From: Tritrichomonas musculus
Lineage: Eukaryota; Parabasalia; Tritrichomonadida; Tritrichomonadidae
Length of the DNA stretch: 64,000 nt
Direction of reading: 5' to 3'
Assembly (NCBI GenBank): GCA_039105265.1
Contig: JAPFFF010000011.1
Coordinates: 4,464,001-4,528,000, forward strand
In this document: piece after piece, positions 30,201 through 38,407 of the stretch
Layout: the number at the start of each line of letters is the position of its first letter
How positions within the stretch are numbered: position 1 is the stretch's first letter
Program-made: the position numbers and the translations under genes
The notes under the pieces: generated by a model
What the model saw: only the letters and a program-made list of their open reading frames with translations
Told to the model about the DNA's origin: nothing
The model's database searches: none

Positions 30201-31970
30201 AAAAGAATCTGTTTCAACAATATGATTTCGACGAGGCATCTGAGAAGAATTCTGAATCCTTTTTGAATCTGATGTTTCCTTTATACTTGAATCGTATCTA
30301 CTAGAATTTAGTTGTGATTGTTTTTCAAAATTAGGTGGAGGTGAATAATAATCAACATCATCTATCTCTGCATCATCTCTGTTTTGAGTTTGATTATTTG
30401 ATTCATTTCTGTCATAATAATTAAATGAAGCTTGGCTATTCTTATTGCTTCTTCTTTTAATTTTATGAGATGTTTTCATGATTTGATTATCATAAATTGA
30501 TGATTTTTTTGAATTTGTAGTAGCCTCTGAATCATAATTGGAAGCATTTGTTATTGTTTCGATATCATTTGGATTAACTTCAGTTCTACATTTTGATGAT
30601 GATCTTTTTCTTTGAGAGTATGAAAAACTGGAATCGTCGTTTTCTATATCAATAGCGCTTAAAGATTGATTTAAATTAACTGGGAGTTGATATTCATCAA
30701 CAACTCTTTTTCCTTCAGTTGTAGACCATATGACTTTCATTATAATTTGATCAGGGATAGAAACATTTGCATTTGAAGATTTTATACTGAATTCTGAAAC
30801 TTGATTTGGTCTTAAATCTGCTGTTTCTGGATCAATCATAAAAGCGGAAGTATTTAGTGAAAATGCCAAATTAAGCATTGATTCAGAAATGTTTTGTATT
30901 TTTAATGGGTGCAAAGGAAAATGAGAAGGAATTTTTATTCGGTAAGGAGGATCCACTGAAGAAGCTTTCAATTCCAATTCAAAATTAGACAAATGTACTC
31001 TTGACCTGAAGTCACCAACTTCACGTGCTGTGAATGTAAAAACCAATTTATCTTGTGGCAATCCATTATCAGAAATATTATCTAACGCAAAAGGCCACTG
31101 GACAATTGGAGCTAGTTGTGGACATTTCAAACTTAATATCTGCTTTGTATTTCGTCCAACAGAAATTGAGCCAAAATCAACAATGATTTTTTCTTTATTA
31201 GGTGCGACTACTAAAGGAATTGTAACTGAATCGCCGGATTGCGAGCATTGGATTGATATAGAAGGGTTTTCTGTTAATTGCTGATTTGGATCAAATGAAA
31301 TGTTTATGTCGCATGAACTTGATGGTGGTATATCAAATGCTTGAGGTGAAACTTTAAATGCCATACAATTTGTTGAAATAACGACACTGAGAGATTCTGA
31401 TAATGAATTATTAGAAAATGATATTAGTTTACTTGTTTTCTTTTTTGGGAAAATCCATGATGGTGAATTAATTAATGGATATTCTAGTGGTGAAGGTATG
31501 CAATGTCCAGTAATTGGTGCTACAATTGATGTTCTCCCTTCAAAAATAAGTGACGAATTAAAAAGCGAAACTTTTTTTGGATTAAAATTTATAACAAAAG
31601 ATTGGGTTTCACCTGGCGCCAAAGATATTTTTTGTGTCGAAACAGAAAACTCAGGATCTCCTTTTAATGATATGTTAAAATCTTCGCTTTGAGAACCGCC
31701 GTTTGAAATAATTATCTTTGTTTGCAAAGATTTATTTGGATAAGTTGTGCTAAAATGAATATTTGTCGGGAAAATCGTAACATTTGGTAATATATTTGTA
31801 TTGATGTATTGATACTCAGATCTCGTTTGAAATGTTTGCTTCTGAAATGATGTAGAAATATTATTGAAAAAAACTTCATCATCATTTGATGATATTGGTT
31901 TGGAATCATTTGAACTGGTTAGTGGGTTTTCATCGTCTTTATTATCATCCAAAGCTGACATTAAAGACAT
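27222..31970 (-). CDS. ASH-domain protein, possible Cep192/SPD-2 relative
   Basis: 1582 residues with beta-sandwich ASH (ASPM-SPD-2-Hydin) domains at both ends. N-terminal domains lie at about 60-260 (TIFPTNIHFSTTYPNKSLQTKIIISNGG, then LAPGETQSFVINFNPKK) and continue to about 440. Further ones lie at about 1000-1150, and three near the C-terminus at about 1270-1582 (VTISPSSIDFLNENEERKVSVLN; IVNIGDSKTLQFIIVNN; LRVSNKTDRFVNIT). Between them lie about 500 residues of Ser/Asn/Tyr/Asp-rich disordered sequence with a His-rich cluster (residues about 690-710). ASH domains are typical of centrosomal and ciliary proteins, and this end-loaded layout fits Cep192/SPD-2, which recruits centriole and spindle-pole factors. 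The exact orthology is inference; another ASH protein is possible. Confidence 0.75.
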   Translation of the reverse strand: MSLMSALDDNKDDENPLTSSNDSKPISSNDDEVFFNNISTSFQKQTFQTRSEYQYINTNILPNVTIFPTNIHFSTTYPNKSLQTKIIISNGGSQSEDFNISLKGDPEFSVSTQKISLAPGETQSFVINFNPKKVSLFNSSLIFEGRTSIVAPITGHCIPSPLEYPLINSPSWIFPKKKTSKLISFSNNSLSESLSVVISTNCMAFKVSPQAFDIPPSSSCDINISFDPNQQLTENPSISIQCSQSGDSVTIPLVVAPNKEKIIVDFGSISVGRNTKQILSLKCPQLAPIVQWPFALDNISDNGLPQDKLVFTFTAREVGDFRSRVHLSNFELELKASSVDPPYRIKIPSHFPLHPLKIQNISESMLNLAFSLNTSAFMIDPETADLRPNQVSEFSIKSSNANVSIPDQIIMKVIWSTTEGKRVVDEYQLPVNLNQSLSAIDIENDDSSFSYSQRKRSSSKCRTEVNPNDIETITNASNYDSEATTNSKKSSIYDNQIMKTSHKIKRRSNKNSQASFNYYDRNESNNQTQNRDDAEIDDVDYYSPPPNFEKQSQLNSSRYDSSIKETSDSKRIQNSSQMPRRNHIVETDSFDYYEEEILDSPDQTDKQTKTTNQGYDQHSKYSLSLNSYEEHQINNNSYGYDDDHALSNEYPGFYSEYDLDQNEDDIHRTNDKRNINQKVSQTIDFRYSKKAIKKSQYEDNQAHQQYRHHHHRHHHHNHENNEYKSQSNNRSRSIHENQREEGNKFKSHKPKRSPHNTNRRTSNIKEYNSDYDYYDDEYYELSDFPKDKKTLRETQRNRKAIHRSKYYPDSASSQVRRKKHKIPNKNINYYPNNNSDIEFEEEEEDANFASEERPQPSKKKKTLLESSDYSSEGEMNKDDQSKGPGKKNTTTSSFIRADDLKTQMTQTNTIGNGLQNLGSQTLDSFDEELESHSANTSKIQSTKNPTSSTSTMATSTITTDNEENSMNKSQNRSDLDTQTQNSKTVSFSSGLTQISQKQNSRPIVPTTASFSIVPFFAVSPRHPARFELTINSDYDIEIETPQWIQLPHSINPNQTISMQVSTLPKETVASTFSVHSESGDLSLPIIAYRGSSNLIFDSEIEMIEITDDQFTAAMIVKNKGQRAGFIAFMLSESSSANFRVSPPVAIIQPNSNLQVKFLVTTKSSEFTIPIVAYYGDEIVRQMQSVVAPNDYMSTAFNEIELTNEISAFESIINECKARDILKIFRKASLSSKLVFKSPKKTFGLNRVTISPSSIDFLNENEERKVSVLNLSPEPLSFSVSSPSDYANFSPRMGAAPPYGEAVITVSLSNLYESKIVIQVGKEKFDVPLRIVNGLRNKKKLNSPLPNTNSIFSNDNDTYNNIVEQRKVRKIKKKSNDNEFQESSGAFSVIDNKIEFDIVNIGDSKTLQFIIVNNEMHNMNLYLSLDNSAFVCENQVLILANNESAVDITFKPKKAGIFEGNLFIQNNDHKIKIQLSGECANNISSASSFITHPLEFPPCVPATIRRAQLRVSNKTDRFVNITSHTSYPFHCPYPNFEVEPYSYVLVPVRFIPKQPGEYSGTIEFHSSNGTVSTVELSGICVDI

Positions 31971-32216
31971 TTCAAATTTTAGCCGTTTAAAATTTCTATG
32001 AATTCTAAACCTTGAATTTTTAATCGAAAAACAAAAGCAAAGTATAAATGTAATCTTGCCAGAACACGGAGTCTTTTGATATATGAGATTTAAAATAGTA
32101 TTTTAACTCGTTGGAATTATAATGAATGAATTTTGAAATTCAATTGAATTGATAAATTTCAACTCAAATTATCATAAATTCAATGTGATTCTTACATTAT
32201 CAAATTATTATTATCA
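31971..32216. other. Shared divergent upstream region
   Basis: 246 bp between the starts of the ASH-domain gene (minus) and the Frag1/DRAM gene (plus), so promoters for both lie here. Several TCAA sequences are present near the plus-strand ATG; no TCAYW match was found close to it. Confidence 0.45.
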
Positions 32217-32972
32217 ATGGAGTCAAATCAACTTTCAAAACATCAAATTTATCAAAATCATGTTTTTTATTATTTCACATCATTCATACCGATAATTTTT
32301 ATCTATACAGCAGTAATAGTATTTTATAACAAAAATAAATATATTCCTTATTTTGAAGAGATTGGGTTTAATCTCCCAGAGAAACGATTAATCGAAGTAG
32401 GATTCAATATATGTGCATGGATTATGCTAGTAACCTTTTTGATAACAGATGGTGGAATTCAAATTCGAAATAAAAAATATATGTCAAATTTAAAAGTAGA
32501 TAAAAACTCAGAGAACAATTTTCAATTTAAAACTGGCAGATTATTAACTGGTATTTTTGCTGCATTATCTTTTTTTTCATGTGTTGCCTACGGATCAATC
32601 TTAATTAGTAATTCTTATAAATACCATTACATATTTTGCGGTGCTTTTCTGGTTTCAACATCATTGTATTTTTCTCTTGTTAATATTATGTTTGTAATTG
32701 TAAAAATGAATAAGAGAAAAGAATTAAATAAAAATGATAAAAGTGATATAGTGCTCATAGATTGGATTCATGCATTAATTGGTCCTATCTTTTTTGTTAT
32801 TTCATATCTCTTAAAAAATCATTTTATTTCTATTATAGATGACAATATTAGCAGTCGAATTTCAAAATCATTACAATATATTGGCATTACTTTACTGTTT
32901 TTAAACTTTGTTCGTATACTTTTCCGAATGCCAGTAATTAACATGTATCTGGTATATAAAAAGAATGAATAA
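32217..32972 (+). CDS. Frag1/DRAM/Sfk1-family membrane protein
   Basis: 251 residues with about six membrane segments (approximately 18-36, 60-77, 109-131, 137-162, 180-197, 218-235). The first loop has YIPYFEEIGFNLPEKRLIEVG, matching the family pattern in which an acidic-Gly stretch and PE precede the second membrane segment. Family members include the PGAP2/FRAG1 remodeller of GPI anchors, the autophagy protein DRAM and the yeast PI4-kinase partner Sfk1. Which role applies here cannot be told from sequence. GPN3 follows on the same strand after 72 bp. Confidence 0.75.
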   Translation: MESNQLSKHQIYQNHVFYYFTSFIPIIFIYTAVIVFYNKNKYIPYFEEIGFNLPEKRLIEVGFNICAWIMLVTFLITDGGIQIRNKKYMSNLKVDKNSENNFQFKTGRLLTGIFAALSFFSCVAYGSILISNSYKYHYIFCGAFLVSTSLYFSLVNIMFVIVKMNKRKELNKNDKSDIVLIDWIHALIGPIFFVISYLLKNHFISIIDDNISSRISKSLQYIGITLLFLNFVRILFRMPVINMYLVYKKNE

Positions 32973-33044
32973 ACTATGTGAAATATTTATTACAAAGGTA
33001 TATTGATAACTTTTTGAATAAAAATTTTTTAGAAATTTTTCAAA

Positions 33045-33890
33045 ATGACTACAAGATTTGCACAAGTTTTAATTGGACCTGCTGGTTCAGGAAAGTCTAC
33101 ATATATTTATCGTACAGCAAAATATTTTGAAACCATAAAACGTATTGTTCATTGTGTTAATCTTGATCCAGCTGCTGACACATTACTTTATGAACCTGAT
33201 ATTGACATTCGTAATGTCATCAACGTCCAAGATGTGATGAAGAAGATGAATTATGGGCCAAACGGTGCTTTGATATATTGTATGGAAAAAATTACAAGTC
33301 GTAGATCAAATTGGTTTGAAGAAGCTATTGGTGAGCATCAATATGATTATCTTTTAATTGATATGCCTGGACAAATTGAATTGTATTCACATATGAATAT
33401 TCTTCCTGAATTGATGAAGGTCCTTGTTTCGAAAAATTATAATGTATTATTAATTTATATGATGGATGCTCAATTTACATCAGATCCAGCTAAATTCTTA
33501 AGTGCATCTTTAGTTGCATTGTCAACAATGACAATGCTTGAAATGCCACATATTAATGTTTTATCAAAATGTGATTTACTGACTGAAGATCAAAAAAGAA
33601 AACTTGATATGTATACAGAAATGGAATGTGATGCACTCGCTGATGAAGTTAAGCATAGTGAAAACGTTCAAAAATTAACAGAATCTATATGTAGAGTTAT
33701 TGATTTTTTCAGACTTGTTCAATGGAGAATGCTAGATTCAACAAAGGAAGATGAAATGATTCAATTGGAAGCTGAAATCGATACAATTATTCAGTACTAC
33801 GATAATGCTGACTATGCTGATCCTGAATTTCAAGAATTTATGGAGGAACCAGTTAACGTCGATGCGATTCCAAAATGGATGTTTCCTTGA
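33045..33890 (+). CDS. GPN3: GPN-loop GTPase GPN3
   Basis: A GPN-loop GTPase of the type that helps assemble and import RNA polymerase II. The 281-residue protein starts TRFAQVLIGPAGSGKSTY, with Walker A at 11-19 (GPAGSGKST). The defining Gly-Pro-Asn loop lies at 71-73 (YGPNGALIYCME), followed by DMPGQIELYSH (106-116) and the base-recognition motif SKCD (174-177). The start (TRFAQ, family PRYAQLVMGPAGSGKSTYC) and the C-terminus (FRLVQW, then an acidic tail) fit GPN3 better than GPN1 or GPN2. A TCAAA lies directly before the ATG. Length is normal for the family. Confidence 0.92.
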   Translation: MTTRFAQVLIGPAGSGKSTYIYRTAKYFETIKRIVHCVNLDPAADTLLYEPDIDIRNVINVQDVMKKMNYGPNGALIYCMEKITSRRSNWFEEAIGEHQYDYLLIDMPGQIELYSHMNILPELMKVLVSKNYNVLLIYMMDAQFTSDPAKFLSASLVALSTMTMLEMPHINVLSKCDLLTEDQKRKLDMYTEMECDALADEVKHSENVQKLTESICRVIDFFRLVQWRMLDSTKEDEMIQLEAEIDTIIQYYDNADYADPEFQEFMEEPVNVDAIPKWMFP

Positions 33891-34344
33891 ATTGCATTTG
33901 TATATGATGTATAATGTTTGATATATGATTTATCATCAGTCTGCTTCATCCTGATAGATTACTCTTTTCAGATCATTAACTTTTTTTTCTTTCTTTCTAT
34001 TTTTTGTTTTTCTTTTGATGAAAAAATGAATATACAGATTGTTTCCTAGATGAAAAGTTAAATATGCACTCATGCAATTTAATCTATTCTGATGGAACTT
34101 ATTAGAATTATATTCTATTTTGAAAATGTTTTGTAAAATTTTGCTTTATTCAAACAAAATGCATTTACTATATATGAATAAATATCGATGACATGAATTT
34201 ATAATTGGATATCAATACCAATAATTTTTTAGTTGTTTTAATATCTTTGTTTAATACATATCTATATATAAATAAACAAAAATAAGAACAATTTCATAAA
34301 AATTATTAATTCTGTAGAATTTGGAATAATATATCGATAAAGAA
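33891..34344. other. Intergenic region between convergent genes
   Basis: A/T-rich 3' flanks of GPN3 and the SF1-HH gene. No gene or RNA seen. Confidence 0.5.
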
Positions 34345-35556
34345 CTAATATTTGTCATCGTTTCCATACATATTCCATTGATTACTATTTTGGCTCCCTT
34401 TTATACCTTCAGTTCCATTCACGAGATTTGTTGATCGATCTTTTCCAAGTAGAGGAGGTGGTGGTGGTAACGGAATAAAATTCATTGGCTGGGGAGGGGG
34501 AGGCGGAGGCGGAGGTGGAGGTCGTGGATATTGAGATATTGGTGTTCTATCATAATGATTTTGCATAAATGGTGGAGGAGGTGGAGGAGGAAATTGCTGC
34601 TGTTTTGGAAGTTGGATATTTGGGTGAGAACTAAAATTATCATAATTTGTTGGCGAATATCTATAAGAAGGATTTGAATATGGTGTAGATGCTTTATTTG
34701 AGTCGTGAAACGGTAATGGGGATTGTGGTAGTTGTGAACTTCCATAAGAATTTTCTGCGTAGTTCAAAGGTTGTCTTCTGAGCTCATCTTCATATGGGCT
34801 GGGTGGTGGATATTGCCTATCATTTGCACTATTGTAATTATTAAAAGATGATTTATAAGAAGGATATAGATTATTTGGCGAGTTTTCATAATGATTTATT
34901 TCATTATTTTGTTTTTCAATATCGACAATTTGCTTGTTTACTTCTTGATTTGATATGAACTGAGAAGAAAATTGAGATGACTCATTTGAATTTTCTTCCT
35001 CTTGACTATTTTCATCTTCTGGGAGATCTTTTTGTTGTTGGTTGTTATCTTCACTATCTTCAGAATTTATAGATTGGTCTTGTAATGAATCTTGATCTTT
35101 CGAAACAGAAAAGCTAAAAGGTGTTTTAAAAGGGCGTACGCTTGGAAGTTCCGCTGAGGCTGATAATATAATTGGAGGAGGAAGAACAGGAGGAAGGGCT
35201 TGATCAATTTCTTTGATCAAGGAATATTTTTCAAATCTGCCACATTCATAAGCTTTGCTCAGAATCGCATCTTCTTGGTTAGGAAAAAGATATGTATCAA
35301 TTTTATTTTCTTGCCAAATTACATTAATGGCTTGAGAATCAAGATTTTTCATCTTGTAAGCATTTTCTTCTAGTTTCATTCTATATAGAAGGATACTTAA
35401 AAGTTCTGGATTAACATCAGGAGGGATAACAGTCGCTACGTTTGGTATCAAAGGACGCATTGATCGATCACCCCAATAAGATTTTCGGTTACGAAATGGA
35501 ATAAATTGCGTTGCATCTTTATTTTCAATTTCGATTTCTTGATATTCTTTTTTCAT
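34345..35556 (-). CDS. SF1-type helix-hairpin protein with polyproline tail, lacking KH and zinc knuckle
   Basis: 403 residues. Residues about 20-125 match the helix-hairpin domain of splicing factor SF1/BBP. RNRKSYWG corresponds to the U2AF-ligand motif with its key Trp (RKRRSRW in SF1). Next come PNVATVIPPDVNPELL and YRMKLEENAYKM (SF1 MPTVIPPGLTREQ and LQIEDLTRKL). KYSLIKEIDQALPPVLPPP corresponds to the second helix (RHNLITEMVALNP). In SF1 a KH domain and zinc knuckle follow. Here the chain goes straight into an acidic Ser/Gln/Asn-rich region and a C-terminal tail with runs of 5 to 10 prolines. It could bind the U2AF UHM domain and Pro-binding proteins but probably not the branchpoint directly. 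Identification is by eye but several blocks agree in order. Confidence 0.7.
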   Translation of the reverse strand: MKKEYQEIEIENKDATQFIPFRNRKSYWGDRSMRPLIPNVATVIPPDVNPELLSILLYRMKLEENAYKMKNLDSQAINVIWQENKIDTYLFPNQEDAILSKAYECGRFEKYSLIKEIDQALPPVLPPPIILSASAELPSVRPFKTPFSFSVSKDQDSLQDQSINSEDSEDNNQQQKDLPEDENSQEEENSNESSQFSSQFISNQEVNKQIVDIEKQNNEINHYENSPNNLYPSYKSSFNNYNSANDRQYPPPSPYEDELRRQPLNYAENSYGSSQLPQSPLPFHDSNKASTPYSNPSYRYSPTNYDNFSSHPNIQLPKQQQFPPPPPPPFMQNHYDRTPISQYPRPPPPPPPPPPQPMNFIPLPPPPPLLGKDRSTNLVNGTEGIKGSQNSNQWNMYGNDDKY

Positions 35557-36374
35557 TTTATTTTATCATATTTTCAATATATATTTGGCCTCATAATTAA
35601 AAAGGACATTATAATTCTAAAAATAATCATTTGTATGTGTTTATTATTTATACATTATATTATATCATAATTAATAATAAAAAGTGGATATTAATATTTG
35701 TTTCGATTCAATTTAGCAAGTTAATCTTGATTTAATTTTGTAATTAGAATTGAAAGCCTATCAAAACTATTATATAATTTTTTTATATTTTACACCTTTA
35801 AATAGGATTTAAAATTATATAATAGTTTTTTATGATTAAATATATATTTCATATTTCTAAATTTATGTTAATTGTCAACAAAAATTAGCATATTTTATAA
35901 TATGGCATGGAATTAAAATTTGTATAGTAATTTTGAAAAAGTTAAATAGGATTGAATAAGAAAGCATATAAAGATGATTTTTTATCTTATCTTGTAACAA
36001 ATTTATCATAATATAAATAATTAAAAAAATAGAATTTTAGTTTTAATATATATAAACTAATAAAATCATTTATTATGTATTTAATTCAGCTCAAAAATAA
36101 TTAATAATCAATTCTTCATTTTATATTATTTAAAAATATTTTTGTTATATGGATTTCTTATAAAATATTCTGCTTTTTTTTATTAAACTAAATATATGTA
36201 TATATAACAGAAATATATATAAAATTATTGCATAAATTTTAATAAAGAATAATTTTTTATTGTTATAATTCAAATATCTTTTTTATCGTAAATTAATCGT
36301 TAATTTAGGTTTGTTATCAAATTTTCATTATATTTCAATTTTCAAAATTTGAAAATTATCGTAATTCAAATGCT
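35557..36374. other. Divergent upstream region with a perfect 19-bp stem
   Basis: 818 bp between the starts of the SF1-HH gene (minus) and the Tubby-like gene (plus). It contains an inverted repeat listed separately; otherwise very A/T-rich with no gene seen. Confidence 0.5.
35763..35830. repeat. Perfect 19-bp inverted repeat with a 29-nt loop
   Basis: AAAACTATTATATAATTTT at 35763-35781 is exactly reverse-complemented at 35811-35829. In A/T-rich DNA some palindromes arise by chance, but 19 exact pairs is long. It lies in a divergent promoter region, so a regulatory hairpin or a relic MITE are possible. Confidence 0.6.
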
Positions 36375-37532
36375 ATGAAAGCTAATATAGTGCTTCGTTT
36401 TTCTTCAAGTGAAGAAGATTTATATTCTTCTTCAACTATCGATTGCAAGCATCGGGTGCAAAAGAAGTCTAATACTAGATCAAATAATACAGAGTTAATT
36501 GAAATAACATCTGACTCAGATGATATTGTTCTATCTCCAATAATTAAATATCAGGAAAATATAGTACAAGGTGCGGTAAATAAATCTAGACCTCCAAAAA
36601 GTGAATCTTTTTCAATTAAACCTGTTTCAAAATTTAATACAAAAATAAATAAATTGCCAATAATTTTGGACGACGATGATGATAGTTATTATGATGAAGA
36701 TGAAAATAATGAAATCAATAGTAATGATCAAAATGATGTAAACGCCAATATTTCAATTAATACATTGCCCTCAAGTCAACCGATTCCAAATTCAGACGAT
36801 TTGGTAAATGACTCAGAACAAGCAATTAATGTTAACTCTTTGCAGCATGATCATGCTCCAAATACTATAGAACAGCCAAATAGTATTTCCGCTTATAACC
36901 AAGCAGAAACCGAAACCAATTCTTTTGATTTTAATCAAAGTATCATGAATAATAATTTATTAAACCAGAATTCGTTTCCTATATATAGATGCCACCGAGA
37001 ATCATCAAAAGGTTTGGGAAGACAAATTAACTTTAAATTTTTTCGTTCCGACAGTCAAATAATGAGTGCCACAGGAAAAGGCATGAAGCACGACAAAATT
37101 GCAATTTATCACAATGATGGAATTATTTCTAAAATTCAAAGTAAATATTATCGATCATCAAAAAAGATCAAATTTGACCTTTTTGCAGAACCTGAAGGGA
37201 TTTTAGAAGCTTCGATTGATTTTACTCACACGAAAGAATCATTGCCCAGAGAAGTTTCAATAACAATAAATAATCCTTCATTTGGCTTACCGAATAAATG
37301 TGAAAGCCAGAAACCAAAATACAACAAGCTAAAAAAATTATGGCAGATGAATTTTAAAGGAAAATATGTTCTTAGATCAATTAAAAATACAATCCTGGTT
37401 GATGAGCAATTAAATAAATTGATGTATGTTAGAAAAACGAACAAAGATGATCTTGACATTGATATATTAGTTCAAATTGATGAAATCTTTATTTTTTATT
37501 TTGCTATCTCTTCTTTTTTATGCAAGCTATAG
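36375..37532 (+). CDS. Tubby C-terminal-domain-like protein
   Basis: 385 residues. The first 195 are disordered and acidic (Asp run DDDDDSYYDED). The C-terminal half is a beta-rich domain with Tubby-like landmarks. YRCHRESSKGLGRQINFKFF and KIQSKYYRSSKKIKFDLF are followed by ILEASIDFTH (Tubby LASI.Y). LWQMNFKGKYVLRSIKNTILV matches the Tubby y.L.F.gRv..SvKNFqLv strand pair. The final FAISSFLCKL fits the buried C-terminal helix (AFaIaLS). Tubby domains bind PI(4,5)P2 at membranes, and the basic residues of the K..K..K segments would suit that. Trichomonads have several such proteins. A TCAAA lies about 10 nt before the ATG. Confidence 0.7.
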   Translation: MKANIVLRFSSSEEDLYSSSTIDCKHRVQKKSNTRSNNTELIEITSDSDDIVLSPIIKYQENIVQGAVNKSRPPKSESFSIKPVSKFNTKINKLPIILDDDDDSYYDEDENNEINSNDQNDVNANISINTLPSSQPIPNSDDLVNDSEQAINVNSLQHDHAPNTIEQPNSISAYNQAETETNSFDFNQSIMNNNLLNQNSFPIYRCHRESSKGLGRQINFKFFRSDSQIMSATGKGMKHDKIAIYHNDGIISKIQSKYYRSSKKIKFDLFAEPEGILEASIDFTHTKESLPREVSITINNPSFGLPNKCESQKPKYNKLKKLWQMNFKGKYVLRSIKNTILVDEQLNKLMYVRKTNKDDLDIDILVQIDEIFIFYFAISSFLCKL

Positions 37533-38407
37533 CGCTTTTATTGTTTTTTGTACTAATATATTGTTAATTGTAGAACTAAATGTCCTTTCTTACCAAAGCA
37601 GTTGTACCAATCATTGAATAATTGGATAGTATAATATTTTATTATTTCATAGTATAATGTTTTTAATTATTTATTTTATAAAATGATTTAAATTATTCTT
37701 TATTTGACTTTTAAATTATATTTGATCTTTGATAAAATAAATGAATTTTTTTACAAGTAAAATTTTGCAGTCTTTCTTTCATCCAATTTGTAGGGGAATC
37801 GTATTTTTCTACTCCACTTTTTGAAAACTTTTTAACTTTTTGAATACTTTTTTATCTTTTTTTTTATTCAATTTTTGCTAATCATAGAGTTAAAATAGAT
37901 TCCCGATTCATCCAGCAATTCAAGGAGCCTGATTCGGCTTCGCGCAGCTCCGTGGTGATCACTAGTGTGTATATTCCTGAAAAATCATGTAAAAATAAAA
38001 AAAATTTTATCAAAAAAAGCAAATAGTCATAATTTAAATTTTACGATTTTTTTGGTTGATTTTCTTAACAGAGTAAGTCAAATATCACCTTAAGATGGCG
38101 GTTTTTTACTTTCCATGAGCTAATTGATATATAAGACATTCAAAAAGAGTAGTAGAAAAAAACGATTGTCCCAATTTGTAAAGAATTTTTATTTTTATAT
38201 TCAAAAAATTGAATGATAATTTCATTTCGTCAAAATTTTTGAATTAAAAAATGTTTCTTCAATTGTGTATAAAGTAATTTGTACTTTTTTTGTAATCATA
38301 AATTTAAATTCATATAAATACAGATAAAGTAGTATATGAATTCGTTATTTTATTTCAAACTTTTTCATAGAAAATAATACATATAGTTATATTTGAAAAA
38401 TTTTTCA
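37533..38407. other. Intergenic region with a GC-rich, hairpin-capable patch
   Basis: Mostly A/T-rich, but about 37898-37970 is far richer in GC and can fold (listed separately). No protein frame was seen. Confidence 0.5.
37898..37975. other. GC-rich structured patch, possible non-coding RNA
   Basis: The run from ATTCCCGATTCATCCAGC to GTGGTGATCACTAGTGTG is about half GC in a region near 25 per cent. GGAGC (from 37924) pairs with GCTCC, enclosing CTGATTCGGCTTCGCGCA, which itself can form GCC/GGC and GCG/CGC pairs. A CTGA lies just after it (near 37978). It is not a tRNA, since no T-loop GGTTCRA is present, and it does not match the spliceosomal RNAs I know. It may be an unannotated RNA or a scrap of foreign DNA. 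Strand is undetermined. Confidence 0.3.

Noticed and set aside
37898-37975. tRNA or spliceosomal RNA in the GC-rich patch
   Set aside because: No T-loop sequence and no match to U1, U2, U4, U5 or U6 core motifs that I know.
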